From: Actinoplanes flavus | GTDB taxonomy: Bacteria; Actinomycetota; Actinomycetes; Mycobacteriales; Micromonosporaceae | Assembly: GCF_017592555.1 (NCBI RefSeq) | Contig: NZ_JAGFNS010000015.1 | Location: forward strand, 1-64,000 | DNA: 64,000 bases | Direction of reading: 5' to 3' | In this document: positions 52,438 to 59,908 of the stretch, in pieces | Layout: each line of letters starts with the position of its first letter | Numbering within the stretch: the stretch's first letter is position 1 | The notes under the pieces: model-generated | What the model was told of the DNA's origin: nothing | The model's input: only the letters and a program-made list of their open reading frames with translations | The model's database searches: none | Made by a program: the position numbers and the translations under genes

Positions 52438-52723
52438 GTGGTCCCTTCGTCCGCCCATCGTGCGGCTGTGGCTCTCACCGGTCGTGACGGTCACCTTACT
52501 GTTGCCCATCCTGGTGGGCAATGAAGTCACCGTGCCGTGAACCCGCAGGTGAACACCGCCCAGAGATCCGACCGTGTTCGGACTGCTGTGCAGGTGTGCC
52601 GACTCCCGTACCGGTGCGACTGTTCTTGCAGCGTTGACCTTGCATAGGCGAGGCACCGGGGCTCCCGCTCGCCGTCCCAGCAATGAGCGAAGGCGGCGAG
52701 CGGATTCAACGAGGGGAGGCGGT
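52438..52723. promoter_or_regulatory. Divergent promoter region of the cargo operons
   Basis: The 286-bp space separates the leftward HTH-PRTase/IMPase operon from the rightward radical SAM operon. It has a perfect inverted repeat, TTGCCCA-TCCTGG-TGGGCAA (52502-52521), which is a good operator candidate for the HTH protein. TTGACC occurs at about 52634. Confidence 0.55.
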
Positions 52724-53077
52724 ATGTCTGAGTCCACGAACATGCACGTTCCTTCCCGCCCGGACTGGAACTGCAAGGCACCGGGATGCGGCGAACCATG
52801 GCCTTGCAGCACGGAGAAGGCTGCGCTGCTGGAGACGTTCAAGCACGCCCGGCTGACGTTGCGCATGTACCTCGCATCGCAAATGCAAGAAGCGATCAAC
52901 GATGCCGTGCGCTTCCCCATGGGCGTCGACATCGAATTCTGGCCCCGGTTCCTGGGCTGGGTGCCACCCAGCATGCGTCCGTCGGCCAGTTCGCCTGAGA
53001 AGCCGTCAGAGCACGGACCAGCTGGACGCCGCACTGACGCTGCAAGAGAACGCCCGTCACGGTCTAGCGCCGCCTGA
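52724..53077 (+). CDS. Small actinobacterial protein with CxxxxC motif (often misannotated flavin reductase)
   Basis: 117 residues from ATG at 52724, after GAGGGGAGGCGG. A conserved core reads DWNCKAPGCGEPWPCST, a Cys-rich zinc-like turn, followed by a helix AALLETFKHARLTLRMYL and DIEFWPRFLGWV. The C-terminus is Arg/Ser-rich. Proteins with this core are often labelled flavin reductase, but no flavin fold is evident. First gene of the radical SAM operon, 78 bp before it. Role unknown; a partner of the radical SAM enzyme is possible. Confidence 0.6.
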   Translation: MSESTNMHVPSRPDWNCKAPGCGEPWPCSTEKAALLETFKHARLTLRMYLASQMQEAINDAVRFPMGVDIEFWPRFLGWVPPSMRPSASSPEKPSEHGPAGRRTDAARERPSRSSAA

Positions 53078-53155
53078 CGGGGTCTGCGGCGGGCATGGCA
53101 GGTCCCCCCCCGTGCTGGCCATGCCCGCTCCGCACTTCCGAGACAGGAGGATCGG

Positions 53156-54277
53156 ATGTACCAGGCAATCGTCAGCCCACAAGAGGATTTGTTCGTCGCC
53201 GTGCGAGCTGGCCGACAGGAGGCCATGCAACTGCCCTCCGCCTACTACGCCGACCTTGCCGATCTCTCGGACGCGGGTGGCATCGTGCCGGACTGGTTCA
53301 GCGACGCCGCACGCCAAGCGTGGCGGATCGAGCTGGCCGACCTTCCCATCAGGGATGTCCTGATGGTGCGCCCGCCTTCGGCTTCTCTGGTCACCTACAG
53401 CCGAGCGTCATGGGAGATCAACAAGGGTTGCAACTTCACCTGTAAGCACTGCTACCTAGAACAACGGCCCTTTGCTGGCCTGCCTCTACCCGAGAAGCTG
53501 CGCCTGCTGGACATGCTCCACGACATGGGAGTGCTCTGGTTCGAGATCACCGGCGGAGAGCCGTTGATCGATCAGGACTTCGTGCCCGCGTACGAGCATG
53601 CGCATGCCGCCGGGATGATGATGGAAGTCCTGACAAACGGCTCCAGGCTCTACCGGGAGGAACTGCTCGACGCCTTCACGGCACGTCGACCGCACAAGAT
53701 CACCGTTTCCATGTACGGGGCGAGCCCAGAAACGGCCGATGCCCTGACACAGACACGCGGTGCGTTCAGGAACGCCTATCGCGGCTTGGTGGCCGCAGCC
53801 GGGGTTGGCCTGCCGCTTGAGGTCACGCTGATCATCACCAAGCACAACGTCGAGGAACTCGACGAGATGCGTGCGATGGTTCGTGGGCTAGGTCTGCCGT
53901 TCAAGGAGTACGCCTCCATCTCGCCTACCTACACCGGCAAGGGTTCGACGCTAGAGGCCCAGGTGCCGAGCTTGGTGGGCAAGAGCGACATCTTCCAAGG
54001 CTGTCCGGCAGGGCACACGTCCTTCCACGTCGATCCGCTCGGATTCACGACGATGTGCAAGGTAGGTCGGGACAACCCCATCAGCTTGATCACAGAGGGC
54101 CCGGAGGGCCTCATGCGTCTGCCTGCGATCGCAGACGCCCAGATGCTTCGCACGGGTGGATGTACGGGCTGCAAGCTCTCGTCCACCTGCCGGGTATGCC
54201 GTCCCATGGCGCGCGTGTACCAGGAAGCGAAGGCCCCGCTCAGTCACTACTGTCAGCACGGCATGAAGGAGAAGTGA
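53156..54277 (+). CDS. Radical SAM/SPASM enzyme, putative peptide-modifying maturase
   Basis: 373 residues; ATG after ACAGGAGGATCGG. The iron-sulfur CxxxCxxC is CNFTCKHC (C92, C96, C99). The ITGGEPL motif and a SAM-barrel end follow. The C-terminal third has seven cysteines (CPAGHTSF, MCKVG, GGCTGCK, STCRVC, HYCQH), typical of a SPASM domain with extra clusters. Such enzymes crosslink or otherwise modify ribosomal peptides. A 54-residue peptide gene begins four bases after its stop. The N-terminal 85 residues could hold a peptide-recognition region; this was not confirmed. Confidence 0.93.
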   Translation: MYQAIVSPQEDLFVAVRAGRQEAMQLPSAYYADLADLSDAGGIVPDWFSDAARQAWRIELADLPIRDVLMVRPPSASLVTYSRASWEINKGCNFTCKHCYLEQRPFAGLPLPEKLRLLDMLHDMGVLWFEITGGEPLIDQDFVPAYEHAHAAGMMMEVLTNGSRLYREELLDAFTARRPHKITVSMYGASPETADALTQTRGAFRNAYRGLVAAAGVGLPLEVTLIITKHNVEELDEMRAMVRGLGLPFKEYASISPTYTGKGSTLEAQVPSLVGKSDIFQGCPAGHTSFHVDPLGFTTMCKVGRDNPISLITEGPEGLMRLPAIADAQMLRTGGCTGCKLSSTCRVCRPMARVYQEAKAPLSHYCQHGMKEK

Positions 54278-54281
54278 AGTC

Positions 54282-54446
54282 ATGAGCGCTGTCCCCGTCG
54301 AGATCATCAGCCGTCCGCCTCACGCGGGTAACGCCGCCAAGCCGCTCACCCGGAGGCAGGAGCCGGCCGGGGTGGTCATCACCCAGATCGACACCCTGAC
54401 CACGGGCAACGAGCGCGGCTGCGGCAACGACAACCCGTACAACTGA
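54282..54446 (+). CDS. Putative RiPP precursor peptide
   Basis: 54 residues; ATG four bases after the radical SAM stop, with GAAGGAGAAG ending that gene as its ribosome site. The N-terminal part (MSAVPVEIISRPP…) looks like a leader. After GVVITQIDTLTT comes a C-terminal core, GNERGCGNDNPYN, with Gly, Asn, Cys and one Tyr near the end. One Cys, one Tyr and several Asn are plausible targets of a radical SAM/SPASM crosslink. Too short to be an enzyme. I know of no family with this core. Confidence 0.72.
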   Translation: MSAVPVEIISRPPHAGNAAKPLTRRQEPAGVVITQIDTLTTGNERGCGNDNPYN

Positions 54447-54459
54447 CGTAGCCAGTCAC

Positions 54460-54502
54460 TGCCTCGGAGTGCTGACGTGCCATGGCGCGGTGCTCCGAGG
54501 CA
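54460..54502 (+). terminator. Hairpin between precursor and kinase, possible partial terminator
   Basis: A 10-bp stem: TGCCTCGGAG (54460-54469) pairs with CTCCGAGGCA (54493-54502), loop 23 nt. It has no U run, so it more likely reduces read-through or stabilises the peptide mRNA than fully stops transcription. Confidence 0.4.
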
Positions 54503-54522
54503 CTCCCGTGGAAGGGCCCATC

Positions 54523-55344
54523 GTGTCGATCAGCCGTATCCGCTACGAGGATCTGCCACTAGCCGTACGGTGTGCCGTCGAAGAAGCCACCGGCGCCTAC
54601 GAGGTAGCCAAGCCGGTTGCCGATGGCTTGAACAGCGCGGTTGCCGTCAAGCTGGTCTGCCCGAAGGGCACGTTCTTCATCAAGGCCCTGCCGTCCGATC
54701 ATCGCTGGGCGTGGACGCAAGCACGGGAAGCGGAGGTCGCTCCGTACGTGGGCGAGGTCGCTCCAGCCCTGCACGCAAGGATCGTCGAGGAAGGGTGGGA
54801 CGTTCTAGTCTTCGAGGGTTTGAAAGGGCACCAGGCCAATTACGCTCCCGGCTCACCTGATCTTCCCCTAGTAGCGGACCTGCTTACGCTTATTGGGCAG
54901 ATCGAATGCCCAGGTATTCCACTGCGACGGGCCGAACAGCGGCTTGGGTCATATGTAGATGCAAAGGACTTGAAGTTCTTCGAAGGCGATGCGCTCCTGC
55001 ACACCGACTTGAATAATGCGAACGTTCTCGTAAGTGACGACGGGGCTCGTATCGTCGATTGGGGGTGGGCGACCCGCGGCGCCCCTTGGCTCGATGCCGG
55101 CTATTGGGTTCTCTGGCTAATTGCCGCAGGGCATGCGCCCCGCTCCGCTGAACAATGGGCGGCGCATGTGCCTTCATGGCGGACAGCCGAGAGCGAAGGG
55201 ATTACCGCATTCGCTGAGGCAACCGAGCTAATTTGGCGTGAAATTGGCGGATCGAATCCGGATGGCTGGACGCGACGTTTGATGGAAGCATCCAAGACCT
55301 GGCGCGAATTTCGCTCAGCGGCGAAGGGGAATGGAAGGCTCTAG
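54523..55344 (+). CDS. Aminoglycoside-phosphotransferase/choline-kinase-like kinase
   Basis: 273 residues from GTG at 54523, which has GGAAGGGCCC upstream; an earlier ATG frame starts at 54469 within the hairpin. The kinase fold is evident: a VKL lysine region, catalytic loop LLHTDLNNANVLV (H-x-D-x-x-x-x-N) and metal site RIVDWGWATRG. The remainder resembles the APH superfamily. It could phosphorylate a small molecule, the mature peptide or its leader, or confer self-resistance. No evidence decides among these. Last gene of the radical SAM operon. Confidence 0.82.
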   Translation: MSISRIRYEDLPLAVRCAVEEATGAYEVAKPVADGLNSAVAVKLVCPKGTFFIKALPSDHRWAWTQAREAEVAPYVGEVAPALHARIVEEGWDVLVFEGLKGHQANYAPGSPDLPLVADLLTLIGQIECPGIPLRRAEQRLGSYVDAKDLKFFEGDALLHTDLNNANVLVSDDGARIVDWGWATRGAPWLDAGYWVLWLIAAGHAPRSAEQWAAHVPSWRTAESEGITAFAEATELIWREIGGSNPDGWTRRLMEASKTWREFRSAAKGNGRL

Positions 55345-56079
55345 CGCCTTGCGGCGAACAGGCTCGCGCGAACCCTTGGCTAAGGAGGTCGACTGCCGGT
55401 AGACTAGAGGGTCGACCCGAGGCGCTGCACCTTGATCACGAAGGCCCGCCAAGGGGCCTCACGTCCACGCTGAGGGCCGAACAGGGGGACACCTAGACCC
55501 CCGGCTGGGTTTCGATCTTCAACGCCGCTACGAGCCGCTCAGTCGGTTGACGGTCTCAGCAAGTGCGGCTGACGCTTGATGCACCGGCGAAGACCAGGGA
55601 AGATGAGGGTCCCTCGCGTGCGCGCGAAATGAGGAATAACTACTAACGTAGTTATGCTGTTAACCGTTAACCCTAGTCATACCTGTTAACCCAGGTATGC
55701 TGTATTGCTGGTTAGAGACCCCTTCGGGGTCTTCTACTGGTTACCTGGTTATCTTCTTAACCCGTTAGCTGTTGACCTGGGTCTCTGGTTAGCCGTTAGA
55801 GACCCCTTACGGGGTCTTCTACAACTTACTTGGTTAACCGATAGCTGGTTAACCGTCAACTAGCTAGAGACCCCTTCGGGGTCTTCTACTGCATACCGTG
55901 AAACCAGTAGTCGTGTAACCGCTAACCAAGTATCCACTTAATGACCCCTCCGGGGTCGTCTATGGGTAACTGATTAACCGGCAATCAAAGCTCACATCAT
56001 ACCCTTGATTACTCCTCCATAGCATGCGGTTTGAGACCTCTCAAAATTTGCCAAATAGATGACTCACATCGATGCTAAA
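55345..56079. other. Noncoding, hairpin-rich array of the island
   Basis: About 735 bp without an open gene. It contains a GGTCGAC-rich patch near 55390-55420, an AGGCCC/GGGCCT hairpin (55442-55459), a GGGGG-ACACCTAGA-CCCCC hairpin near 55484-55503, GTTAACC palindromes (55659, 55666, 55685, 55833, 55848 and others) and the repeated GACCCC hairpins annotated separately. The base composition is A/T-richer than the flanks. Possibly an origin, transfer site or regulatory array. Confidence 0.6.
55716..55957. repeat. Four copies of a GACCCC-(N3)-GGGGTC hairpin with flanking GTTAACC motifs
   Basis: Copies at 55716-55732, 55800-55817, 55868-55884 and 55943-55957. Three read AGACCCCTT(C/A) to GGGGTCT followed by TCTAC; the fourth is shorter and varies. 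Spacing is 84, 68 and 75 bp. GGTTAACC palindromes occur between them. Confidence 0.85.
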
Positions 56080-56097
56080 GGCCCTCCTAAGAGGGCC
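56080..56097 (-). terminator. Terminator of the integrase gene
   Basis: GGCCCTC (56080-56086) pairs with GAGGGCC (56091-56097), 4-nt loop, 13 bp after the integrase stop on the minus strand, followed by TTTAGC. Confidence 0.8.
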
Positions 56098-56110
56098 AAT
56101 AACGAGTTGA

Positions 56111-57829
56111 CTAGCCAGGCAAGGAAACGTCGCTTGACGGCTCCGGCTCTCTTTGTAGAGGAACCCACAGGTTGTCGCTCATCTCCGCGATAGCACGAGG
56201 TGCATCGGCGGGAAGATCCTTGAAGAACCGGGTGAAGAAGCCCGACGCGTGAAGCTTCTCCTTCGCCTCTTCCGCAGTCTCGTGATCGCCTCGGTCCCAC
56301 CAGATCTGAGGCTTGCCGAAAGCTTCGGGAGCCCAGTCACCGAAGCTGATCACTCGACGTTCCTGGAGGTAGCCGAGCAGGTCGCCGGGAGTAATTACGA
56401 GCAGGCCTAGACCGGCGTACGCCTTAACCCCACGCCTGGACAGGAACTCCCGACGCTCCTCGACCGTCGATCGCTTCCACCAGTCTCCGTAGGTCTCTCC
56501 CGTTGGGATCCACTCCGTCACCGGCTTGGCCTGGCCCGCCTTCATGACCAGGTCTCTATCAGCGGCAAGCTTGGCGAGCTGCGAGCTGAATACGATCGCT
56601 TCAAGACGGCCAGCTCGGAACTCCTTCGTGAGCTGGTTCATCTCACCGTCAATGATCGCCAGCTTCTTGGCCTGCTCGTCGTCACCGACTCTGGTGACGG
56701 ACTCCATGACTTCCATGTCGCCGATCTGGAGGAGAAGCAGTTCCTCCAGCCATGGATAGAGACGCTCAGCAGTGACCGCGGGACCCTTGCAGGCTTGCTG
56801 CCCCTTGCTCTTGTTTCCGTGACACCGGTACCGGGCTTTCCTGCTGCGTGCCGGCTCCTCCTTCATGAAGTACAGAGGGTTTCCGCATGTGAGGCAGAAC
56901 GCGACTCCCAGCAGAGGCGAGGATGATCCTCGGGGCTTCTTGTACTTCACCGAATGCACGGCGTCCTGGAGGACTGCCCACTCCTCCGGGCTGAGGACCG
57001 GTTGGGATCTCATGATGGGCGTGCCGTCATCGTGACGCAGAACAGAGCCATCGGTCGTTTGGTATTCGCCGAGCAGGGAGCGGTTCGTGAGGATCGACTG
57101 GACCGCTGCCGGGAGCCATTGCCTGCCCTCCGGCTGCGGGTCCACCAGGCGCGTCGTGCTCTCGCCGCTAGCTGCCCTTATTCGGGCGATGTCTAGGGCT
57201 GTGGGAACCCTCTCCTCGTTGAGCCACTGCGCCACCCGGGAGAAGCTGGGCTTCTCGATGAACCGCCGGATCATCTCCTTGAGGATGGGTCCGTAGTCAG
57301 GATCTAGCTCAAGCGTGAAGCCGTCCGCTCCCTTGACAGAGCGTCGGCCGAATGGAACGAGACCACCGGGCCAACGGCCTCGCTTCCGCATGGCTTCGCG
57401 CGAAGCTTGGATCCGAGCAGTGATTGCGTCCAGCTCAGCTTCCGCCAGGACGGCGAGAATCTGAACGATCGCCTTGCCCCATGGCTTGGAGAGATCGAAC
57501 CCCTCCTCGCACGAGATTAGGCCTTTTCCGTTGGTCGTGCACCATTCCATCAGCTGGTCGAGGTGACGAACGGACCGGGCGATGCGGTCGATCTTAAGCA
57601 CGATGATGTGATCGAACTCGTCTCGCCGGTTGTTGAGCCAGTCTCCGAGCGAGCTGCGCATCCACGGCGAGGTTGAGCCGGACACGTCGATGTCGGTTGC
57701 CCAACCGACCAGCTCCATGTCGTCGCCGTGGGCCTTTTTGCTGATGCGCCCACGCTGCGTCTCCTCGCCCGTCTGGTTCTCGTTCGAGACCGACAGGCGG
57801 ACGACACCCAGGGCTCTGGGCTTGTTCAA
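56111..57829 (-). CDS. Large serine integrase
   Basis: 572 residues. The catalytic Ser is in GVVRLSVSNE, near the N-terminus. VLKIDRIARSVRHLDQL and the E-helix with AEAELDAITARIQASREA are typical of large serine recombinases. A recombinase domain and a zinc ribbon follow (CLTCGNPLYF and YRCHG…ACKG), then a coiled-coil region. Such enzymes integrate between attP and attB without a host factor. It starts 56 bp inside the right end of the island, as expected. Confidence 0.96.
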   Translation of the reverse strand: MNKPRALGVVRLSVSNENQTGEETQRGRISKKAHGDDMELVGWATDIDVSGSTSPWMRSSLGDWLNNRRDEFDHIIVLKIDRIARSVRHLDQLMEWCTTNGKGLISCEEGFDLSKPWGKAIVQILAVLAEAELDAITARIQASREAMRKRGRWPGGLVPFGRRSVKGADGFTLELDPDYGPILKEMIRRFIEKPSFSRVAQWLNEERVPTALDIARIRAASGESTTRLVDPQPEGRQWLPAAVQSILTNRSLLGEYQTTDGSVLRHDDGTPIMRSQPVLSPEEWAVLQDAVHSVKYKKPRGSSSPLLGVAFCLTCGNPLYFMKEEPARSRKARYRCHGNKSKGQQACKGPAVTAERLYPWLEELLLLQIGDMEVMESVTRVGDDEQAKKLAIIDGEMNQLTKEFRAGRLEAIVFSSQLAKLAADRDLVMKAGQAKPVTEWIPTGETYGDWWKRSTVEERREFLSRRGVKAYAGLGLLVITPGDLLGYLQERRVISFGDWAPEAFGKPQIWWDRGDHETAEEAKEKLHASGFFTRFFKDLPADAPRAIAEMSDNLWVPLQREPEPSSDVSLPG

Positions 57830-57884
57830 TGTTGTTCCTCCCCGATACCTGGCTGATCTTGCTCAGCCAGGGCGGGGAAGTCTA

Positions 57885-57899
57885 CAGACCGTGCCGACG
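57885..57899 (+). repeat. attR core
   Basis: CAGACCGTGCCGACG, the second copy of the 15-bp core. Confidence 0.88.
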
Positions 57900-57980
57900 C
57901 TGAAGTTCGCGGACGGTTCGGCGCTCACCAACCCGTCGATCGTCCAGGTCAAGCAGCACCTCGCCGCCATCGCGGCCTGA
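57885..57980 (+). pseudogene. Stranded 3' end of the host mycoredoxin gene (attR side)
   Basis: From the shared core to the TGA at 57980 there are 31 codons in frame, QTVPT followed by a 26-residue tail ending HLAAIAA. Joined to codons 1-49 at 48842-48988 it would restore an 80-residue host protein. It has no start of its own and is probably untranslated. Confidence 0.92.
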
Positions 57981-57986
57981 TCGTTC

Positions 57987-58016
57987 CCGGGAGGGGCCGG
58001 CATCGGCCCCTCCCGG
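57987..58016. terminator. Original mycoredoxin terminator, shared with the dioxygenase gene
   Basis: Perfect 13-bp stem CCGGGAGGGGCCG (57987-57999) and CGGCCCCTCCCGG (58004-58016). Confidence 0.9.
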
Positions 58017-58021
58017 AGTCG

Positions 58022-58903
58022 TCACGGGATGAGTGCCGGGACGCTCGAGTCGAGCAGGCCGCGCTCCTTGAGGGCGCCGTAGAGCGGCGTGGTCTCCGGG
58101 TAGTGGCCCCACTGGTGGTCGCCGTCGCCGTTGCCGAAGCCGCCGAGCAGCTGCTTCTGCACGTCGTTGAGATCCGCCCAGGCCGGGGTGTTCGGCAGGT
58201 CGGCGTTCTCGTCGCGCATGGCGATCCAGCGCGGGGTGTAGCCGAAGAACGCGCCGACACGGGTGATGTCGGAGTAGTTGTCCGACCGGGCGTGCCAGAT
58301 GCGGCGGTCGAAGACGACCAGGTCACCCGCGTTGGCGGTGATCTGGGTCGCGCCCTCCGGCTGGGGGAACGGCAGGCCACGGCTCTTCGGGCCGGGCAGC
58401 CAGTTGGTCTTGTGGCTGCCGGGCAGCACGGTGAAGTTGCCCCGGCCGGTCTCGCTCACGTCGGAGAACCAGTACGCCAGCTTGACCGACAGCATCGGCC
58501 GCGGGTCGGTCTCGATCTCCCGGTTCTGGCGGCCGCCGTCCTGGTGCCAGTGCCACCACTGCTTCTGCTGCTCGTGCAGCTGCGGGTGGACGTCGATGTG
58601 CGAGTGGTAGATGTGCAGGTTCCACCCGAGCAGCGACCAGATGTACTTGAAAGCCTTGGGGTGGTCGATCAGGAAGGCCAGCTCGGGCACGTGAGCGATC
58701 GGCGACAGCTGGTGCAGCGCACCGGTCGCGCTGAGCTTGCCCTCGGCGCGGCTCTTCTCGTAGTACCCCAGGATCGCGGCCCGGCCGGCCTCGATCTCGC
58801 TCTCACTCAGCACCGACGGCACGACGATGTAGCCGTCGCGATCGAACGCCTCCCGCTCCTCCGCGGACATCGGCGTCCACGCCGGCGCCTCCACCTGAGT
58901 CAT
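58022..58903 (-). CDS. Phytanoyl-CoA dioxygenase-family Fe(II)/2-oxoglutarate enzyme
   Basis: 293 residues. The iron site is WHWHQDGG (H-x-D) with a distal His in DRRIWHARSD, followed by an Arg. The fold and length match PhyH/ectoine-hydroxylase-like enzymes, but the EctD signature is absent. Substrate unknown. It lies between the island and nudC, so in this host it separates genes that are adjacent in mycobacteria. Convergent with the stranded mycoredoxin end. Confidence 0.85.
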   Translation of the reverse strand: MTQVEAPAWTPMSAEEREAFDRDGYIVVPSVLSESEIEAGRAAILGYYEKSRAEGKLSATGALHQLSPIAHVPELAFLIDHPKAFKYIWSLLGWNLHIYHSHIDVHPQLHEQQKQWWHWHQDGGRQNREIETDPRPMLSVKLAYWFSDVSETGRGNFTVLPGSHKTNWLPGPKSRGLPFPQPEGATQITANAGDLVVFDRRIWHARSDNYSDITRVGAFFGYTPRWIAMRDENADLPNTPAWADLNDVQKQLLGGFGNGDGDHQWGHYPETTPLYGALKERGLLDSSVPALIP

Positions 58904-58960
58904 CGCTTCCCCTCTCGTCTTTGAAAGGAAGACGCGATGGCCACTCGGATTGGTTGCCGC

Positions 58961-59908
58961 CTAACCGGAAAAAGTTTCCCGATCCTCGTGCAGCCACCTC
59001 TCGATCAGGTAGAAGGCGATCGACGAGTTCATCGGCAGGCCCAGCGGACCCTCCCCGGCGATCATCTTCGCCACCTCCTCCCGGGTGAACCAGTGCGCCT
59101 CGTCGATCTCCTCCGGGTCCAGGACCAGCGGCTGGGCCGGATCGGCGATGCCGTGGAAGCCGAGCATCAGCGAGCCGGGGTACGGCCAGGACTGGCTGCC
59201 CTCGTACCGGATCTCGGAGAGCCGGACGCCGACCTCCTCGTGCACCTCGCGGGCGACCGCGGCCTCGGCCGACTCGCCGGCCTCGACGAAGCCCGCCAGG
59301 CAGGAGAAACGCCGGCTGCCGTCGGCTCGCGGCGGCCAGGCCGCGTTGTGCCCGAGCAGACAACGACCACCCGGGCCCGGTACGCCGTCGTGCACCAGGA
59401 TGATCATGGCGGGGTCGGTCCGCGGCCACATCAGGCCGCCATCCGGGTCGACTCGCGCCCAGCCCGCCTCCACCGCGACGGTCGGCTCCCCGGTACGCGG
59501 GGAGAACCGGTGACTGCGGTGCCAGTTCCCGAGGGCGACCGCCGTGGTCAGCAGGCCGGTGTCACGGGCGTCGAGCAGGTGCCCGACCGAGCGCAGATCC
59601 ATGGACGCGGTGCCGTCGCCCGCCGTGAGCGGGGCTTCGACGGCCCAGAACGGGGTGCCGTCCGGGCCGACGCCGAGGAACCAGCGCTCACCCTCCGGCG
59701 CCTCCGACGGCGGCACCAAAACCAGCGCGGAACCGCCGTCGGGACGATCGGTGACCAGCGCCCGGCCGCCCTTGGCCAGGTCCACGACGACGACCCGGCC
59801 GCGGTCCCAGGCGGCGGCGAGCCAGTCCTCGTCCTTGCGGCGGTGGGCGGCACGGTCGAGGGTGGTACGTGCGAGCGGTGGGCCGCCCGGCTCTTCGGAA
59901 CTGGTCAC
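58961..59908 (-). CDS. nudC: NudC-like NADH pyrophosphatase with degenerate zinc ribbon
   Basis: 315 residues. The Nudix box GFVEAGESAEAAVAREVHEE is intact. The zinc ribbon that normally precedes it (FCxxCG … CPxCG) reads FSPRTG and RVDPDGG, so all four cysteines are gone. NudC removes NAD caps from RNA and hydrolyses NAD(H). Its ATG overlaps the M16 stop (ATGA), forming an operon with both M16 genes. Confidence 0.88.
   Translation of the reverse strand: MTSSEEPGGPPLARTTLDRAAHRRKDEDWLAAAWDRGRVVVVDLAKGGRALVTDRPDGGSALVLVPPSEAPEGERWFLGVGPDGTPFWAVEAPLTAGDGTASMDLRSVGHLLDARDTGLLTTAVALGNWHRSHRFSPRTGEPTVAVEAGWARVDPDGGLMWPRTDPAMIILVHDGVPGPGGRCLLGHNAAWPPRADGSRRFSCLAGFVEAGESAEAAVAREVHEEVGVRLSEIRYEGSQSWPYPGSLMLGFHGIADPAQPLVLDPEEIDEAHWFTREEVAKMIAGEGPLGLPMNSSIAFYLIERWLHEDRETFSG

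Larger units (their letters stand above)
48989..57899. mobile_element. 8.9-kb integrative island with large serine integrase and radical SAM cargo
   Basis: It is bounded by a 15-bp direct repeat, CAGACCGTGCCGACG, at 48989-49003 and 57885-57899. The integrase gene starts 56 bp inside the right end. The host gene is split exactly at the repeat, and each side has its own 3' end and terminator. No conjugation or replication gene was found, so mobility probably depends on the integrase and on helper transfer. Cargo: small serine recombinase, HicB-like gene, IMPase-like gene, HTH-PRTase gene, small protein, radical SAM gene, putative precursor, kinase, noncoding array. Some cargo DNA (55-56 kb) is clearly lower in GC than the flanks. 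Confidence 0.92.

Noticed and set aside
55484-55560. tRNA-like sequence in the island array
   Set aside because: A GGGTTTCGATC phrase resembles a T loop, but no cloverleaf or acceptor stem could be drawn.
55716-55957. CRISPR array
   Set aside because: Repeats are short palindromic hairpins at irregular spacing without constant-length spacers, and no cas gene is present.
57630-57980. Plus-strand frame reading into the stranded mycoredoxin end
   Set aside because: It runs antisense to the integrase for most of its length and has no start signal.
58022-58903. Dioxygenase as part of the NRPS pathway or of the island
   Set aside because: It is 40 kb from the NRPS and outside the att repeats, with its own shared terminator.
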